Source: VGBV01 sp963780395
GTDB taxonomy: Bacteria; Actinomycetota; Thermoleophilia; Solirubrobacterales; 70-9
Reading direction: 5' to 3'
NCBI GenBank assembly: GCA_963780395.1
Contig: CAWABY010000001.1
Span: 1-32,056, forward strand
DNA length: 32,056 nucleotides
The notes beneath the pieces are model-generated. The model did not search any database, was not told the DNA's origin, and saw nothing but the letters and a program-made list of their open reading frames with translations. Each line of letters begins with the position of its first letter. Position 1 is the first letter of the stretch. Shown here piece after piece: positions 15,110 through 22,478 of the stretch. The position numbers and the translations under genes were made by a program.

Positions 15110-16425
15110 CAAGCGGGGCCCTGGACCGCGACCGGCGTGCCGTGCCGTGGCACCAGCGTGATCCCGCGCAGGACGACGGGGTCGGGCTCGGGTCGCACCG
15201 CGCGCAGCTCGACGCTCTCGGTGACGATGCGGATCACCTCGGCCATCTCGGCCTGGGCGAGGGCGGCGCCGATGCAGCGGCGGATGCCGCCGCCGAACGG
15301 GATCCAGGCATACGACTCGGCGCCCTCGTCGAGGAAGCGCTCGGGCCGGAAGCGGTCGGCCTGGGGATAGAGGTCCTCCCGCCGCTGCACGAGCGCGATC
15401 CCGGGATAGACGCGGATGCCCGCCGGAAGCTCCCAGTCGCCGACCACCCGCGGCTTGGTCAGGGTGCGCTCGCTGGCGTCCAGCACCGGCCGCAGGCGCA
15501 GGGACTCGCTCACGACCGCGTCCAGGTAGGAGTCGTCGCCGGCCGCGAGCGTCTCGCGCAGGCGCGCGTGAGCCTGGGGGTGGCGCAGCAGCAGGTCGAA
15601 GGCGAAGGCGAGGCCCGTCGCGGTCGTTTCGTGACCCGCCGCGAGCATCGTCATCAGCTCGTCACGCAGCTCGGCGTCGCTCATCGCCTGGCCGTCCTCG
15701 TCCCGCGCCCGCAGCAGCAGCGACAGCACGTCGGTCCGTTGATCGAGGTCCGGCTGGCCACGGCGCCGCTCGATCTCCTCGTAGATCAGGGCGTCGGCCG
15801 CGCGCAGGCGCCGCTGGAACTTGCCCCAGGGGCTGAACCGCCCCAGGTCGCGCTGCATGAAGCTGGGCATGAAGGCGGTCGTCGCGCCCGAGTCCATCAG
15901 CGGGGTCAGCGCGCCCCGCAGGCGGGCGACCCGCCAGGACTCGGTCACGCCGAATATCGCGCGGCAGATGACCTCGAAGGTGAGCACGCGCATGCGCTCT
16001 CGCATCCGGAACTCGGCTCCGGGACGCCAGCTCGCGACCTCGGCCGCCGCGACCTCGCGGATCACGTCGCGGAAGGCGTTCAGCGGCGAGCCCTGGAACG
16101 GGGGCAGCAGCAGCTTGCGCTGGCGCAGGTGCCTGGGGCCGTCCAGGACCAGCACCGAGTTGGGGCCGACCAGAGGCGTCAGCGGCTCGTTCGCCTCGCC
16201 GGCGCGCAGGTCGGACTGGTCGCCGGTGAACAAGCTTCGGATCGCGTCCGGCTCCGCGACGTACACGCCTGTGCCGAAGACCAGGAAGCGCACCGTGAAG
16301 ACGTGGCCGTAGCGCCGCTGCCATCCCAGCAGCGTCTCCAGCGGCCGACGGGTCAGGCGCATCGAGTTGAGCGCCGCGGGCGACCGCGGTCCCGGAGGGA
16401 GGCCCGTTGATCCGCCTACGAGCAC
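15109..16425 (-). CDS. Cytochrome P450
   Basis: A 438-residue haem-thiolate monooxygenase, soluble (no N-terminal anchor). It has the proline-rich start (GLPPGPRSP), the I-helix oxygen-activation motif AGHETT (263-268), the K-helix ExxR (Glu307-Arg310), the PERF motif (361-364) and the haem loop FGGGIRRCIG (377-386, Cys384 as haem ligand). It resembles the bacterial CYP110-like group in style; the substrate is unknown. No ferredoxin or ferredoxin reductase gene is next to it. GTG 16425 is supported by a TACGCT hexamer 6 nt upstream. It is divergent from the antiporter gene. Confidence 0.94.
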   Translation of the reverse strand: MLVGGSTGLPPGPRSPAALNSMRLTRRPLETLLGWQRRYGHVFTVRFLVFGTGVYVAEPDAIRSLFTGDQSDLRAGEANEPLTPLVGPNSVLVLDGPRHLRQRKLLLPPFQGSPLNAFRDVIREVAAAEVASWRPGAEFRMRERMRVLTFEVICRAIFGVTESWRVARLRGALTPLMDSGATTAFMPSFMQRDLGRFSPWGKFQRRLRAADALIYEEIERRRGQPDLDQRTDVLSLLLRARDEDGQAMSDAELRDELMTMLAAGHETTATGLAFAFDLLLRHPQAHARLRETLAAGDDSYLDAVVSESLRLRPVLDASERTLTKPRVVGDWELPAGIRVYPGIALVQRREDLYPQADRFRPERFLDEGAESYAWIPFGGGIRRCIGAALAQAEMAEVIRIVTESVELRAVRPEPDPVVLRGITLVPRHGTPVAVQGPA

Positions 16426-16431
16426 CGCGCG

Positions 16432-16437
16432 AGCGTA
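16432..16437 (-). promoter_or_regulatory. Putative -10 element (TACGCT) of the P450 gene
   Basis: TACGCT on the minus strand, 6 nt before GTG 16425, in the 60-nt divergent gap with the antiporter gene. Confidence 0.35.
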
Positions 16438-16472
16438 GCGGGCGCCGGGCCCCGAACGGCCGCGCTGCGTGA

Positions 16473-16478
16473 AAGGCT
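16473..16478 (+). promoter_or_regulatory. Possible -10 element (AAGGCT) of the antiporter gene
   Basis: AAGGCT lies 7 nt before GTG 16486, one base away from the TAGGCT used elsewhere. The spacing supports 16486 as the original start, even though the frame breaks soon after it. Confidence 0.25.
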
Positions 16479-16485
16479 GCCAGCC

Positions 16486-17697
16486 GTGAGCGCCGTGGAC
16501 TCAACCTCGGTCCTGGTGATCGTCGGCATCGCCGCGCGTCGCGGGGCTGGTCGTGATGCTCATCTCGCCGAAGCTGGCGATCCCGGTCGTCGTCGTCGAG
16601 CTCCTGCTCGGCATCGTGATCGGCCCGGACGGCCTCGACTGGGCGAAGATCGACCCCACCACCGACTTCCTCGGCGACCTAGGGCTGGGGATGCTGTTCT
16701 TCTTCGCCGGTTACGAGATCGACTTCGACCGGATCAAGGGAAGACCGCTGAGACTGGGGGTGCTGGCTTGGGTGCTTTCGCTGGTGCTCGCCTACGGGAT
16801 CGGCGGCATCCTGGCGGCCGCCGGAGTCGTGCTCTCCTACCTCTACACCGGCTCGGCGATGGCGACGACTGCGATAGGGACGCTGATCCCGATCCTCAAG
16901 GACAGGGGCGAGATCAAGACCCGCTTCGGCACCTACCTGCTGGCCGGCGGCGGCATGGGCGAGTTCGGCCCGATCCTGCTGGTCACGCTGATCCTCTCGA
17001 CGACCAACCCGATGCACGAGGCCGTGATCCTGGTCGCCTTCGTGGTCATCGCCGTCTTCACCGGGCTGCTCGCGGTCAGCTCGGCCTGGAGGGGCTGGCC
17101 GCTGGTGGAGCGGACGTTGGAGACCAGCAGCCAGGTGGCCGTACGGCTCGCGGTCGTGCTGGTCTTCGGCCTGGTGGCGCTGGCGGCCGAGCTGGGCCTG
17201 GACATGCTGCTGGGCGGCTTCGTCGCCGGCATGATCACCCGGCAGGCGCTGCGCAGGCGCGAGGTCGGCGTGCTGGAGTCGAAGCTGACCGCGGTCGGCT
17301 ACGGCCTCTTGATCCCGTTCTTCTTCATCACCAGCGGCATGGAGTTCGACCTGGACGCGCTCACGTCCTCGGCCGAGGCCGTGCTGAAGATGATCATGTT
17401 CGTCGGCCTCTTCCTGGTCGTGCGGGGAATTCCGGCGCTGCTGCTCTACAGCCGGGAGTTCACAGCGATGCGCGATCGCGCCGCGCTCGCCTTCTACTTC
17501 TCGACCGAGCTACCGCTCGTGGTCGCGATTACAACGATCGCGGTCGACCAGGGCCACATGAAGTCCTCGACTGCGGCCGGCCTGGTGGGCGCGGCGATCA
17601 TCTCGACGCTCGTCTTCCCGCTGGTCGCGATGCGCCTGCGGCGCGGGAGCCCAGCCCGAGCCGGCGGCCGCGGCGGCAACCTAGTCGACGACGGTGA
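16486..17697 (+). CDS. CPA2-type cation/proton antiporter, frame broken near the start and lacking its own stop
   Basis: Polytopic monovalent cation:proton antiporter of the Na+/H+ exchanger domain family, about 12 helices, without a C-terminal TrkA-N domain. Signatures are VVVVELLLGIVIGPDGLDW, LGLGMLFFFAGYEIDFDRI, STTNPMHEAVILVAF and PFFFITSGMEFDLDAL. The first 17 codons from GTG 16486 (VSAVDSTSVLVIVGIAA) belong to this protein but are one base out of frame; an extra base near 16538-16546 explains it. The main frame is open from GTG 16553. It has no stop at the expected end and continues to 18478 as antisense of pepQ; other frames end at 17684 or 17697. A second frameshift near the 3' end, or a lost stop, is likely. 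Confidence 0.8.
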   Translation: MSAVDSTSVLVIVGIAARRGAGRDAHLAEAGDPGRRRRAPARHRDRPGRPRLGEDRPHHRLPRRPRAGDAVLLRRLRDRLRPDQGKTAETGGAGLGAFAGARLRDRRHPGGRRSRALLPLHRLGDGDDCDRDADPDPQGQGRDQDPLRHLPAGRRRHGRVRPDPAGHADPLDDQPDARGRDPGRLRGHRRLHRAARGQLGLEGLAAGGADVGDQQPGGRTARGRAGLRPGGAGGRAGPGHAAGRLRRRHDHPAGAAQARGRRAGVEADRGRLRPLDPVLLHHQRHGVRPGRAHVLGRGRAEDDHVRRPLPGRAGNSGAAALQPGVHSDARSRRARLLLLDRATARGRDYNDRGRPGPHEVLDCGRPGGRGDHLDARLPAGRDAPAAREPSPSRRPRRQPSRRR

Positions 17698-18765
17698 GGC
17701 CCTTGTCGAGGCCGCTGAGGTTGCGGTTCCCGTCCTCGCCGACGACCACCAGGTCCTCGATGCGGACGCCCACCTTCCCGGGCACGTAGACGCCCGGCTC
17801 GACCGTGACCACGTTGCCGGCCCGCACATGGTCCTCGGAGCTGGCGGCCAGTCGCGGCGCCTCGTGCACCTCGATCCCGACGCCATGGCCGAGCCCGTGC
17901 CCGAAGCGCTCGCCCTGGCCGGCGGCCTCGATCAGCTTGCGGGCGACGGCATCGGACTCGCGGCCCGAGAGCCCCGGCCGAAGCGCCTCCAGCGCCGCCG
18001 TCTGCGCCTGGCGCACCAGTTCGTAGATCTCGGTCGCCTCGGCGCCGGGATCGCCGGTCGCAAAGGTGCGGGTGCAATCCGAGCAGTACCCGTCCAGCTC
18101 GGCCCCCATGTCGAAGACCACCAGCTCCGCCGCCCCGATCTCGCGGGGGCCCGGCTCGGCGTGCGGGAGCGCGCCGTTCGAGCCGGCCGCGACGATCGGC
18201 GGGAACGAGGGCTCGGCGCCGAGCTCGCGGATGCGGGCCTCGCAGGCACGTGCGACGTCGCGCTCGGCCCTGCCCGCCAGGCCCCGGGCGATCGCCCAGC
18301 GATAGACCTCGTCGCCGAGCTCGGCGGCGGCGGCGATCCTCTCCACCTCCCCTTCGTCCTTGACCGCCCGCAGCTCTTCCACCAGGTTGCCCGCTGGGAC
18401 CAGCTCGACCCCCTCCCCCCCCCCACGGCCTCCTCCAGCTTGCGGAGTTGGCGAACGCTGAGCTTGGCGTCCTCATAGCCGACGCGGCCGCTCATCCGCG
18501 CCGCGATCTGGGGCAGCAACTCGCGCTCGGTCGGGGGCCGCTCCCAACCCTCCCCCACCTCCCGCTCGGCGCGCTCGGTGTATCGGAAGTCGGTGAAGAA
18601 CACCCGCAGCTCGGGCCCGACAAGGCAGGCGCCGCTGGTGCCGGTGAAGCCGGTCAGGTAGCGAACGTTGAGCAGGTCGGAGACGTGGAGCGCGTCGAGC
18701 TCCGCGGCCGCGACCAGATTCGCCAGGCGCGCCGCGCGCGCATCGGCCGCGGTCGGCGCGCTCAC
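17681..18765 (-). CDS. pepQ: Xaa-Pro dipeptidase/aminopeptidase (M24B) with frameshift in a poly-G run
   Basis: Metallopeptidase that cleaves X-Pro bonds. The N-terminal creatinase-like domain is read from GTG 18765 (LDALHVSDLLNVRYLTGFTGTSG). The catalytic domain is in another frame and has the metal ligands in VVFDMGAELDGYCSDCTRTF, the GHGLGHGVGIEVHE motif and EPGVYVPGKVGVRIED. The break is at a run of ten G (minus strand; 18415-18424). With eleven G the frame joins cleanly (VGGGEGVELVPAGNLVEEL) and gives 361 residues, a normal length. This looks like a sequencing or slippage error. The start overlaps the aroQ stop as GTGA. In many actinobacteria efp follows pepQ directly; here about 11.5 kb of other genes intervene. 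Confidence 0.9.
18415..18424. repeat. Ten-base C/G homopolymer inside pepQ
   Basis: Ten C on the + strand, preceded by another short C run after one T. It marks the exact place where the pepQ frame breaks. It could be a miscounted homopolymer or a slippage-prone contingency tract. Confidence 0.9.
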
Positions 18766-19205
18766 TTTTTCAGGTGCTCGGCGATCAGCTCGAGCGCCTC
18801 GCGGTAGCCCTGCTCCTGTTTGCCGTAGATGCGGCCGATGGTGAGCCCCGGAAAGACCGTCTCGCGCCGCCAGGCCTCGCGCTTGGAGATGTCCGAGATG
18901 TGGACCTCGACGGCGGGTAACCCGCAGAACTCGAGGGCGTCACGGATCGCCCACGAGTAATGGCTCCATGCGCCCGCGTTGACGATGACTGCATCCACGC
19001 GTTCGGACAGCCCGTGCAGGTGCTCGACGAACTCGCCCTCGTGGTTGGACTGGAAGAAGGAGGCCACCATCCCCAACTCCTCGGCGAAACCCGCGACCAT
19101 CGCCTCGAGCTCAGGCAGCGTGAAGGTTCCGTACTGGTCGGGGTCGCGCCCGCCGAGCTGGTCGAGGTTGACGCCGTGCATCACCTCGACTCGGATGTCG
19201 GTCAT
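18762..19205 (-). CDS. aroQ: 3-dehydroquinate dehydratase, type II
   Basis: Dodecameric dehydratase that turns 3-dehydroquinate into 3-dehydroshikimate, step 3 of the shikimate pathway. The 147 residues match the type II fold. The Arg and Tyr of the flexible lid are in GGRDPDQYG, followed by FFQSNHEGEFVEHLH, the substrate-binding IVNAGAWSHYS (Asn, His) and VEVHISDISKREAWRR (His, Arg). The normally strict NGPNL is HGVNL here, a divergence of the first loop. ATG 19205 overlaps the aroKB stop as ATGA and its own stop overlaps the pepQ start as GTGA, so it sits within a coupled operon. Confidence 0.93.
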   Translation of the reverse strand: MTDIRVEVMHGVNLDQLGGRDPDQYGTFTLPELEAMVAGFAEELGMVASFFQSNHEGEFVEHLHGLSERVDAVIVNAGAWSHYSWAIRDALEFCGLPAVEVHISDISKREAWRRETVFPGLTIGRIYGKQEQGYREALELIAEHLKK

Positions 19206-20779
19206 GGGTACAGCTCCTCCACGGCGGCGCGGACGCTACCGGGATCCACCCGCTGGCCCCAGCGGGGCTCGCCGGGCACCGACATGAGCACGAAGCCGAC
19301 GCCCCCGGCGGTCGCCTTCTTGTCGCGGTTGATCGCGCTCAGGACCGCGTTCAGCTCGACCTCGCCGTCGAGCGTGATCGGTAGGCCGTGTGCGGAGAGC
19401 AGCCCGGCGACCTCCTCGCGCAGCTCGGCGGCGCCCGAGAGGCGCAGGGCTGCCAGCAGCCCGAGGCCGACGGCCTCGCCGTGGCGGTAGCGCTCGTAAC
19501 CGGTGGCAACCTCGATTGCGTGGCCGACGGTGTGGCCCAGGTTCAGCACCGCGCGGCGGCCCGAGTCGCGCTCGTCGGTGGCGACTATCTCGATCTTGGT
19601 CCGGGCGCAGTCGAAAACCACATCTCCGAGCCTCGCCGGGTCCAGGGAGTCGATGGCGCGCACGCGCTCCCACAGCTCACCTCCGGCGAGCAGGCCCGTC
19701 TTCAGCACCTCGACGAAGCCCGCCGCGATCTCCTCGGCGGGAAGGGTCGCGAGCGCGGCCGGGTCTGTCAGCACCGCGATCGGCATGTGGAAGGCGCCGA
19801 CGTAGTTCTTGGCCGCGGCCAGATCGACCCCTGTCTTGCCGCCGTATGCCGAGTCCACCTGGGCCACCAGCGTGGTCGGCGCCTGCACCAGCGGCACCCC
19901 GCGCTGGTAGGTCGCGGCGCAGAAGCCAGCGAGGTCGCCGACCACCCCGCCCCCGAACGCAAGCACCATGTCGTCGCGTCGGGCGCCGGCCCCGGTCAGC
20001 TCGCCGAGCACCCGCTCGGCCTCGGTCAGGGTCTTCGAGGACTCGCCGCCGTCGACCTCGATCGTCAGCTCCCGCGCGGGCAGCAGCCCCTCGTGGTGCG
20101 AGAGCGCGGCCTCATCGGCGACGCAGAAGACGCGATCGGGCAGCGCGTCCGGAGCCGCCGCGCGGGCCGCGGGCAGCAGCGCGAGCGCGCCGGGACCGAC
20201 CAGGGCCGGATAGGAGCCGCTGGCCGACTCGGCCCAGATCATGCGCACCCCCGGCGCCGAGCACATCGCTGCCAGCCAGGGAGCCGCCGCCGCGGCGGCA
20301 TCGCGAGCACCGCCGGGCAGGATCGCGCGCGCCAGCGACTCATATGCCGGCTGGCGCTCGGCGAAGCGCTGCCGGAAGCCTTCCCGGTCGGCGGCCAGGG
20401 GACGCTCGGCGTCGCGCGAGGCGCGCTCCCAGGCCTGCTCCTCCTCTACCCGGCACCAGACGCAGAGGTGGTCCGCGAGCGCATCGCGGACGCGCTCGCT
20501 CTCGACCGCGCCGCCGCCAAGCGCCAGCACGACCGGCGAGGGGTCGTTGCGGGCGCTCTCCAGCATTTCCAGCACGAGCTCCTGCTCGCGGCGGCGGAAC
20601 TCGGCCTCGCCCTCGCGTTCGAAGAAGGCGGCGATCGACTCGCCGAGCCGAGCCTCGATCAGCTCGTCGGCGTCCTCGGCGGCGGTGCCGAGCGTGGCCG
20701 CCGCGGCTCGCGCCGCAGCGCTCTTGCCGGCCGCCATGAACCCGATGAAGACGATTGCCGGCCTGGTCGCATCTGTCAC
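19202..20779 (-). CDS. aroKB: Bifunctional shikimate kinase/3-dehydroquinate synthase (AroKB fusion)
   Basis: One 525-residue frame joins two shikimate enzymes. The kinase occupies about 1-165: P-loop GFMAAGKS (13-20), DADELIE, the shikimate-binding EAEFRRREQ, ALGGGA and the lid Arg in ERPLAAD. The synthase starts near 180 (IWAESASGSYPALVGPG) and has AFGGGVVGDLAGFCAATYQRG, PTTLVAQVDSAYGGKTGVD, the metal ligand regions LNLGHTVGHAIE and HGEAVGLG. There is no stop or start codon context between the halves, only a short Ala-rich linker. Fusions of this kind are known in, for example, bifidobacteria and Thermotoga. GTG 20779 touches the aroC stop (TAGTG). The frame above it is antisense of aroC. 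Confidence 0.93.
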   Translation of the reverse strand: MTDATRPAIVFIGFMAAGKSAAARAAAATLGTAAEDADELIEARLGESIAAFFEREGEAEFRRREQELVLEMLESARNDPSPVVLALGGGAVESERVRDALADHLCVWCRVEEEQAWERASRDAERPLAADREGFRQRFAERQPAYESLARAILPGGARDAAAAAAPWLAAMCSAPGVRMIWAESASGSYPALVGPGALALLPAARAAAPDALPDRVFCVADEAALSHHEGLLPARELTIEVDGGESSKTLTEAERVLGELTGAGARRDDMVLAFGGGVVGDLAGFCAATYQRGVPLVQAPTTLVAQVDSAYGGKTGVDLAAAKNYVGAFHMPIAVLTDPAALATLPAEEIAAGFVEVLKTGLLAGGELWERVRAIDSLDPARLGDVVFDCARTKIEIVATDERDSGRRAVLNLGHTVGHAIEVATGYERYRHGEAVGLGLLAALRLSGAAELREEVAGLLSAHGLPITLDGEVELNAVLSAINRDKKATAGGVGFVLMSVPGEPRWGQRVDPGSVRAAVEELYP

Positions 20780-21942
20780 TACCTCCGCCACCCGATCCGC
20801 TCCTTGTAGGCCTCGACCGCCGCCAACACGTCGTCGATGTGGTCGCCGCCGAACTTCTCGCGGTAGGCGCCGGCCAGAACCAGGGCCACCATCGCCTCGG
20901 CGACCACGCCGGCCGCGGGCACCACGGTGGAGTCGGTGCGCTCGCGCATCGCCTCGGCCGGCTGCTTGGTCTCGGTGTCCACCGAACGCAGCGGCTGGGT
21001 CATGGTCGAGATCGGCTTGATCGCGGCATGGACGACGAGGGCCTCGCCGTTGGTCATGCCGCCCTCCAGGCCGCCGGCCCGGTTGGTCTCGCGGTACCAG
21101 CCGCGGTCGGCCGAATGGAAGATCTCGTCGTGGGCCTCGGAACCGGGGCGCCCGGCCACCTCCCAGGCCTCGCCCAGCGACACGCCCTTGACCGAATGGA
21201 TCGAGCAGACCGCCTGCGCAAGGCGACCGTCGAGCTTGCGGTCCCAGGCGACGTAGGAGCCCAGTCCCGGAACCAGGCCGAAGGCCCGCACCTCGAACTT
21301 GCCGCCCAGGCTCTCGTTCTCCTTGCGCAGACGGTCGATCTCCTCGACCATCGCCGCCGAAGTCGCCTCGTCCAGGCAGCGCACCGGCGACTCGTCGACC
21401 CCGTCGAAGTCCTCGGGCCCAAGGTCGTCGCGAATCGGAGCGGTGACCGAGGCGATCTGGGTGACGTGGCTGTGAACGCTGACCCCGAGCGCGCTCAGGA
21501 AGCCCCGGGCGAGCGAGCCCGCGGCGACCCGCGCGGCCGTCTCGCGGGCGCTGGCTCGCTCGAGCACGTTGCGGACGTCGCTGAAGCCGTACTTGAGCAG
21601 CCCCGCGAGGTCGGCGTGGCCCGGCCTGGGCAGATGGGACTCCTCGACCTCCTCTTCCACCGGCCACGGGTTCATGCGCACGTCCCAGTTGGGGTAGTCC
21701 CGGTTGGCGACCAGCACCGCCACCGGGCTGCCGAGGGTGCGCCCGTGGCGCACCCCGGAGCGGATCTCGACGGCGTCGCTCTCGATCTTCATGCGGCCGC
21801 CGCGCCCGTGGCCGAGCTGGCGCCTGGCCATGTCGCGGTCGAGGGCCTCGCGGTCCAGCTCCAACCCGGCCGGCAGCCCCTCGACGATCGCGACCAGCCC
21901 AGGGCCGTGCGACTCGCCCGCTGTCGTGTAGCGAAGTTCCAC
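20779..21942 (-). CDS. aroC: Chorismate synthase
   Basis: FMN-dependent enzyme that forms chorismate from EPSP, the last step of the shikimate pathway. The 387 residues show the signatures TTAGESHGPGL (His at the active site), RRQLGHGRGGRMKIE, RPGHADLAGLLKYG with RNVLERASARETAARVAAG, and GGMTNGEALVVHAAIKPIST. Length is normal. GTG 21942 aligns with the family start (MELRYTTAGESHG) and is preceded by TAGCCT at 6 nt. It is the first gene of the aroC-aroKB-aroQ-pepQ operon. Confidence 0.97.
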   Translation of the reverse strand: MELRYTTAGESHGPGLVAIVEGLPAGLELDREALDRDMARRQLGHGRGGRMKIESDAVEIRSGVRHGRTLGSPVAVLVANRDYPNWDVRMNPWPVEEEVEESHLPRPGHADLAGLLKYGFSDVRNVLERASARETAARVAAGSLARGFLSALGVSVHSHVTQIASVTAPIRDDLGPEDFDGVDESPVRCLDEATSAAMVEEIDRLRKENESLGGKFEVRAFGLVPGLGSYVAWDRKLDGRLAQAVCSIHSVKGVSLGEAWEVAGRPGSEAHDEIFHSADRGWYRETNRAGGLEGGMTNGEALVVHAAIKPISTMTQPLRSVDTETKQPAEAMRERTDSTVVPAAGVVAEAMVALVLAGAYREKFGGDHIDDVLAAVEAYKERIGWRR

Positions 21943-21948
21943 GGGCCT

Positions 21949-21954
21949 AGGCTA
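21949..21954 (-). promoter_or_regulatory. Putative -10 element (TAGCCT) of the aroC operon
   Basis: TAGCCT on the minus strand, 6 nt before GTG 21942, inside the palindromic context CTAGCCTAGG. It would give a leaderless aroC mRNA. Confidence 0.45.
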
Positions 21955-22004
21955 GCTGTGGGTTCGCGGCCGACCGCAGCCGTGGTTGCGCTAGATCATC
22001 TGCA

Positions 22005-22010
22005 TATCGT
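22005..22010 (+). promoter_or_regulatory. Putative -10 element (TATCGT) of the small membrane-anchored protein gene
   Basis: TATCGT lies 6 nt before ATG 22017, in a short stretch that is A/T-rich for this genome. Divergent from the aroC promoter. Confidence 0.4.
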
Positions 22011-22016
22011 TGGCGC

Positions 22017-22478
22017 ATGGCTGCGCGCCGGCTGCTGATCATCATGCTGGTCCTGCTCGGGGTTTCGACCCTGGCGGCGGCGCTCGTGGGCAATCGCTCC
22101 CTGCGCGAGGAGGGCACCGGCAGCACGATCGCGAGCGAGACCGAACCGACCGTGCCGCCCGACACCGTGCCCCAGGGAAGCCCGCTTGAGCCGGTCACCG
22201 TCGACGTCAAGGGCAGGAGGGTCACGGTGGTCCGGGTCGAGGTCGGCGACCAGCTCCCGCTTGCCGTCCGGGCCCGCAAGGCCGACCTCGTCGAGATCCC
22301 GGCACTGGGGCTGCTGGAGCCCGTCGCGCCCGGCGCGCCGGCTCGCTTCGACGTTCTCGCCCAGGCACCGGCCAGCTACGGGGTCCGGCTCGTGAACGCG
22401 GACCGGGTCATCGCGAGAATCGAGATCAGCAAGCCCAAGGCGAAGAAACAGAAGAAAACGAAGAAACCCGCCGGCTAG
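22017..22478 (+). CDS. Small membrane-anchored or secreted protein of unknown function
   Basis: 153 residues: a positively charged start and one hydrophobic segment (LLIIMLVLLGVSTLAAALVG) that acts as an anchor or uncleaved signal, a Pro/Thr-rich spacer (TEPTVPPDTVPQG), then a compact beta-rich part (VTVDVKGRRVTVVRVEVGDQL, RFDVLAQAPASYGVRLV) and a Lys-rich tail (KPKAKKQKKTKKPAG). The beta part recalls a cupredoxin-like sandwich but has no Cys/His/Met copper ligands. The family is not recognised. Its TAG stop shares the palindrome CTAG with the stop of the convergent MFS gene. Confidence 0.65.
   Translation: MAARRLLIIMLVLLGVSTLAAALVGNRSLREEGTGSTIASETEPTVPPDTVPQGSPLEPVTVDVKGRRVTVVRVEVGDQLPLAVRARKADLVEIPALGLLEPVAPGAPARFDVLAQAPASYGVRLVNADRVIARIEISKPKAKKQKKTKKPAG

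Noticed and set aside
17698..18478. C-terminal half of the 641-residue antiporter frame as a real domain
   Set aside because: It reads as the complement of pepQ codons and resembles no known domain; the antiporter membrane part ends before it.
20780..21667. Long minus-strand open frame continuous with aroKB but reaching up to 21667
   Set aside because: Above GTG 20779 it overlaps aroC in another frame of the same strand, is Gly/Arg/Pro-rich and shows no family features; high GC keeps such shadow frames open.
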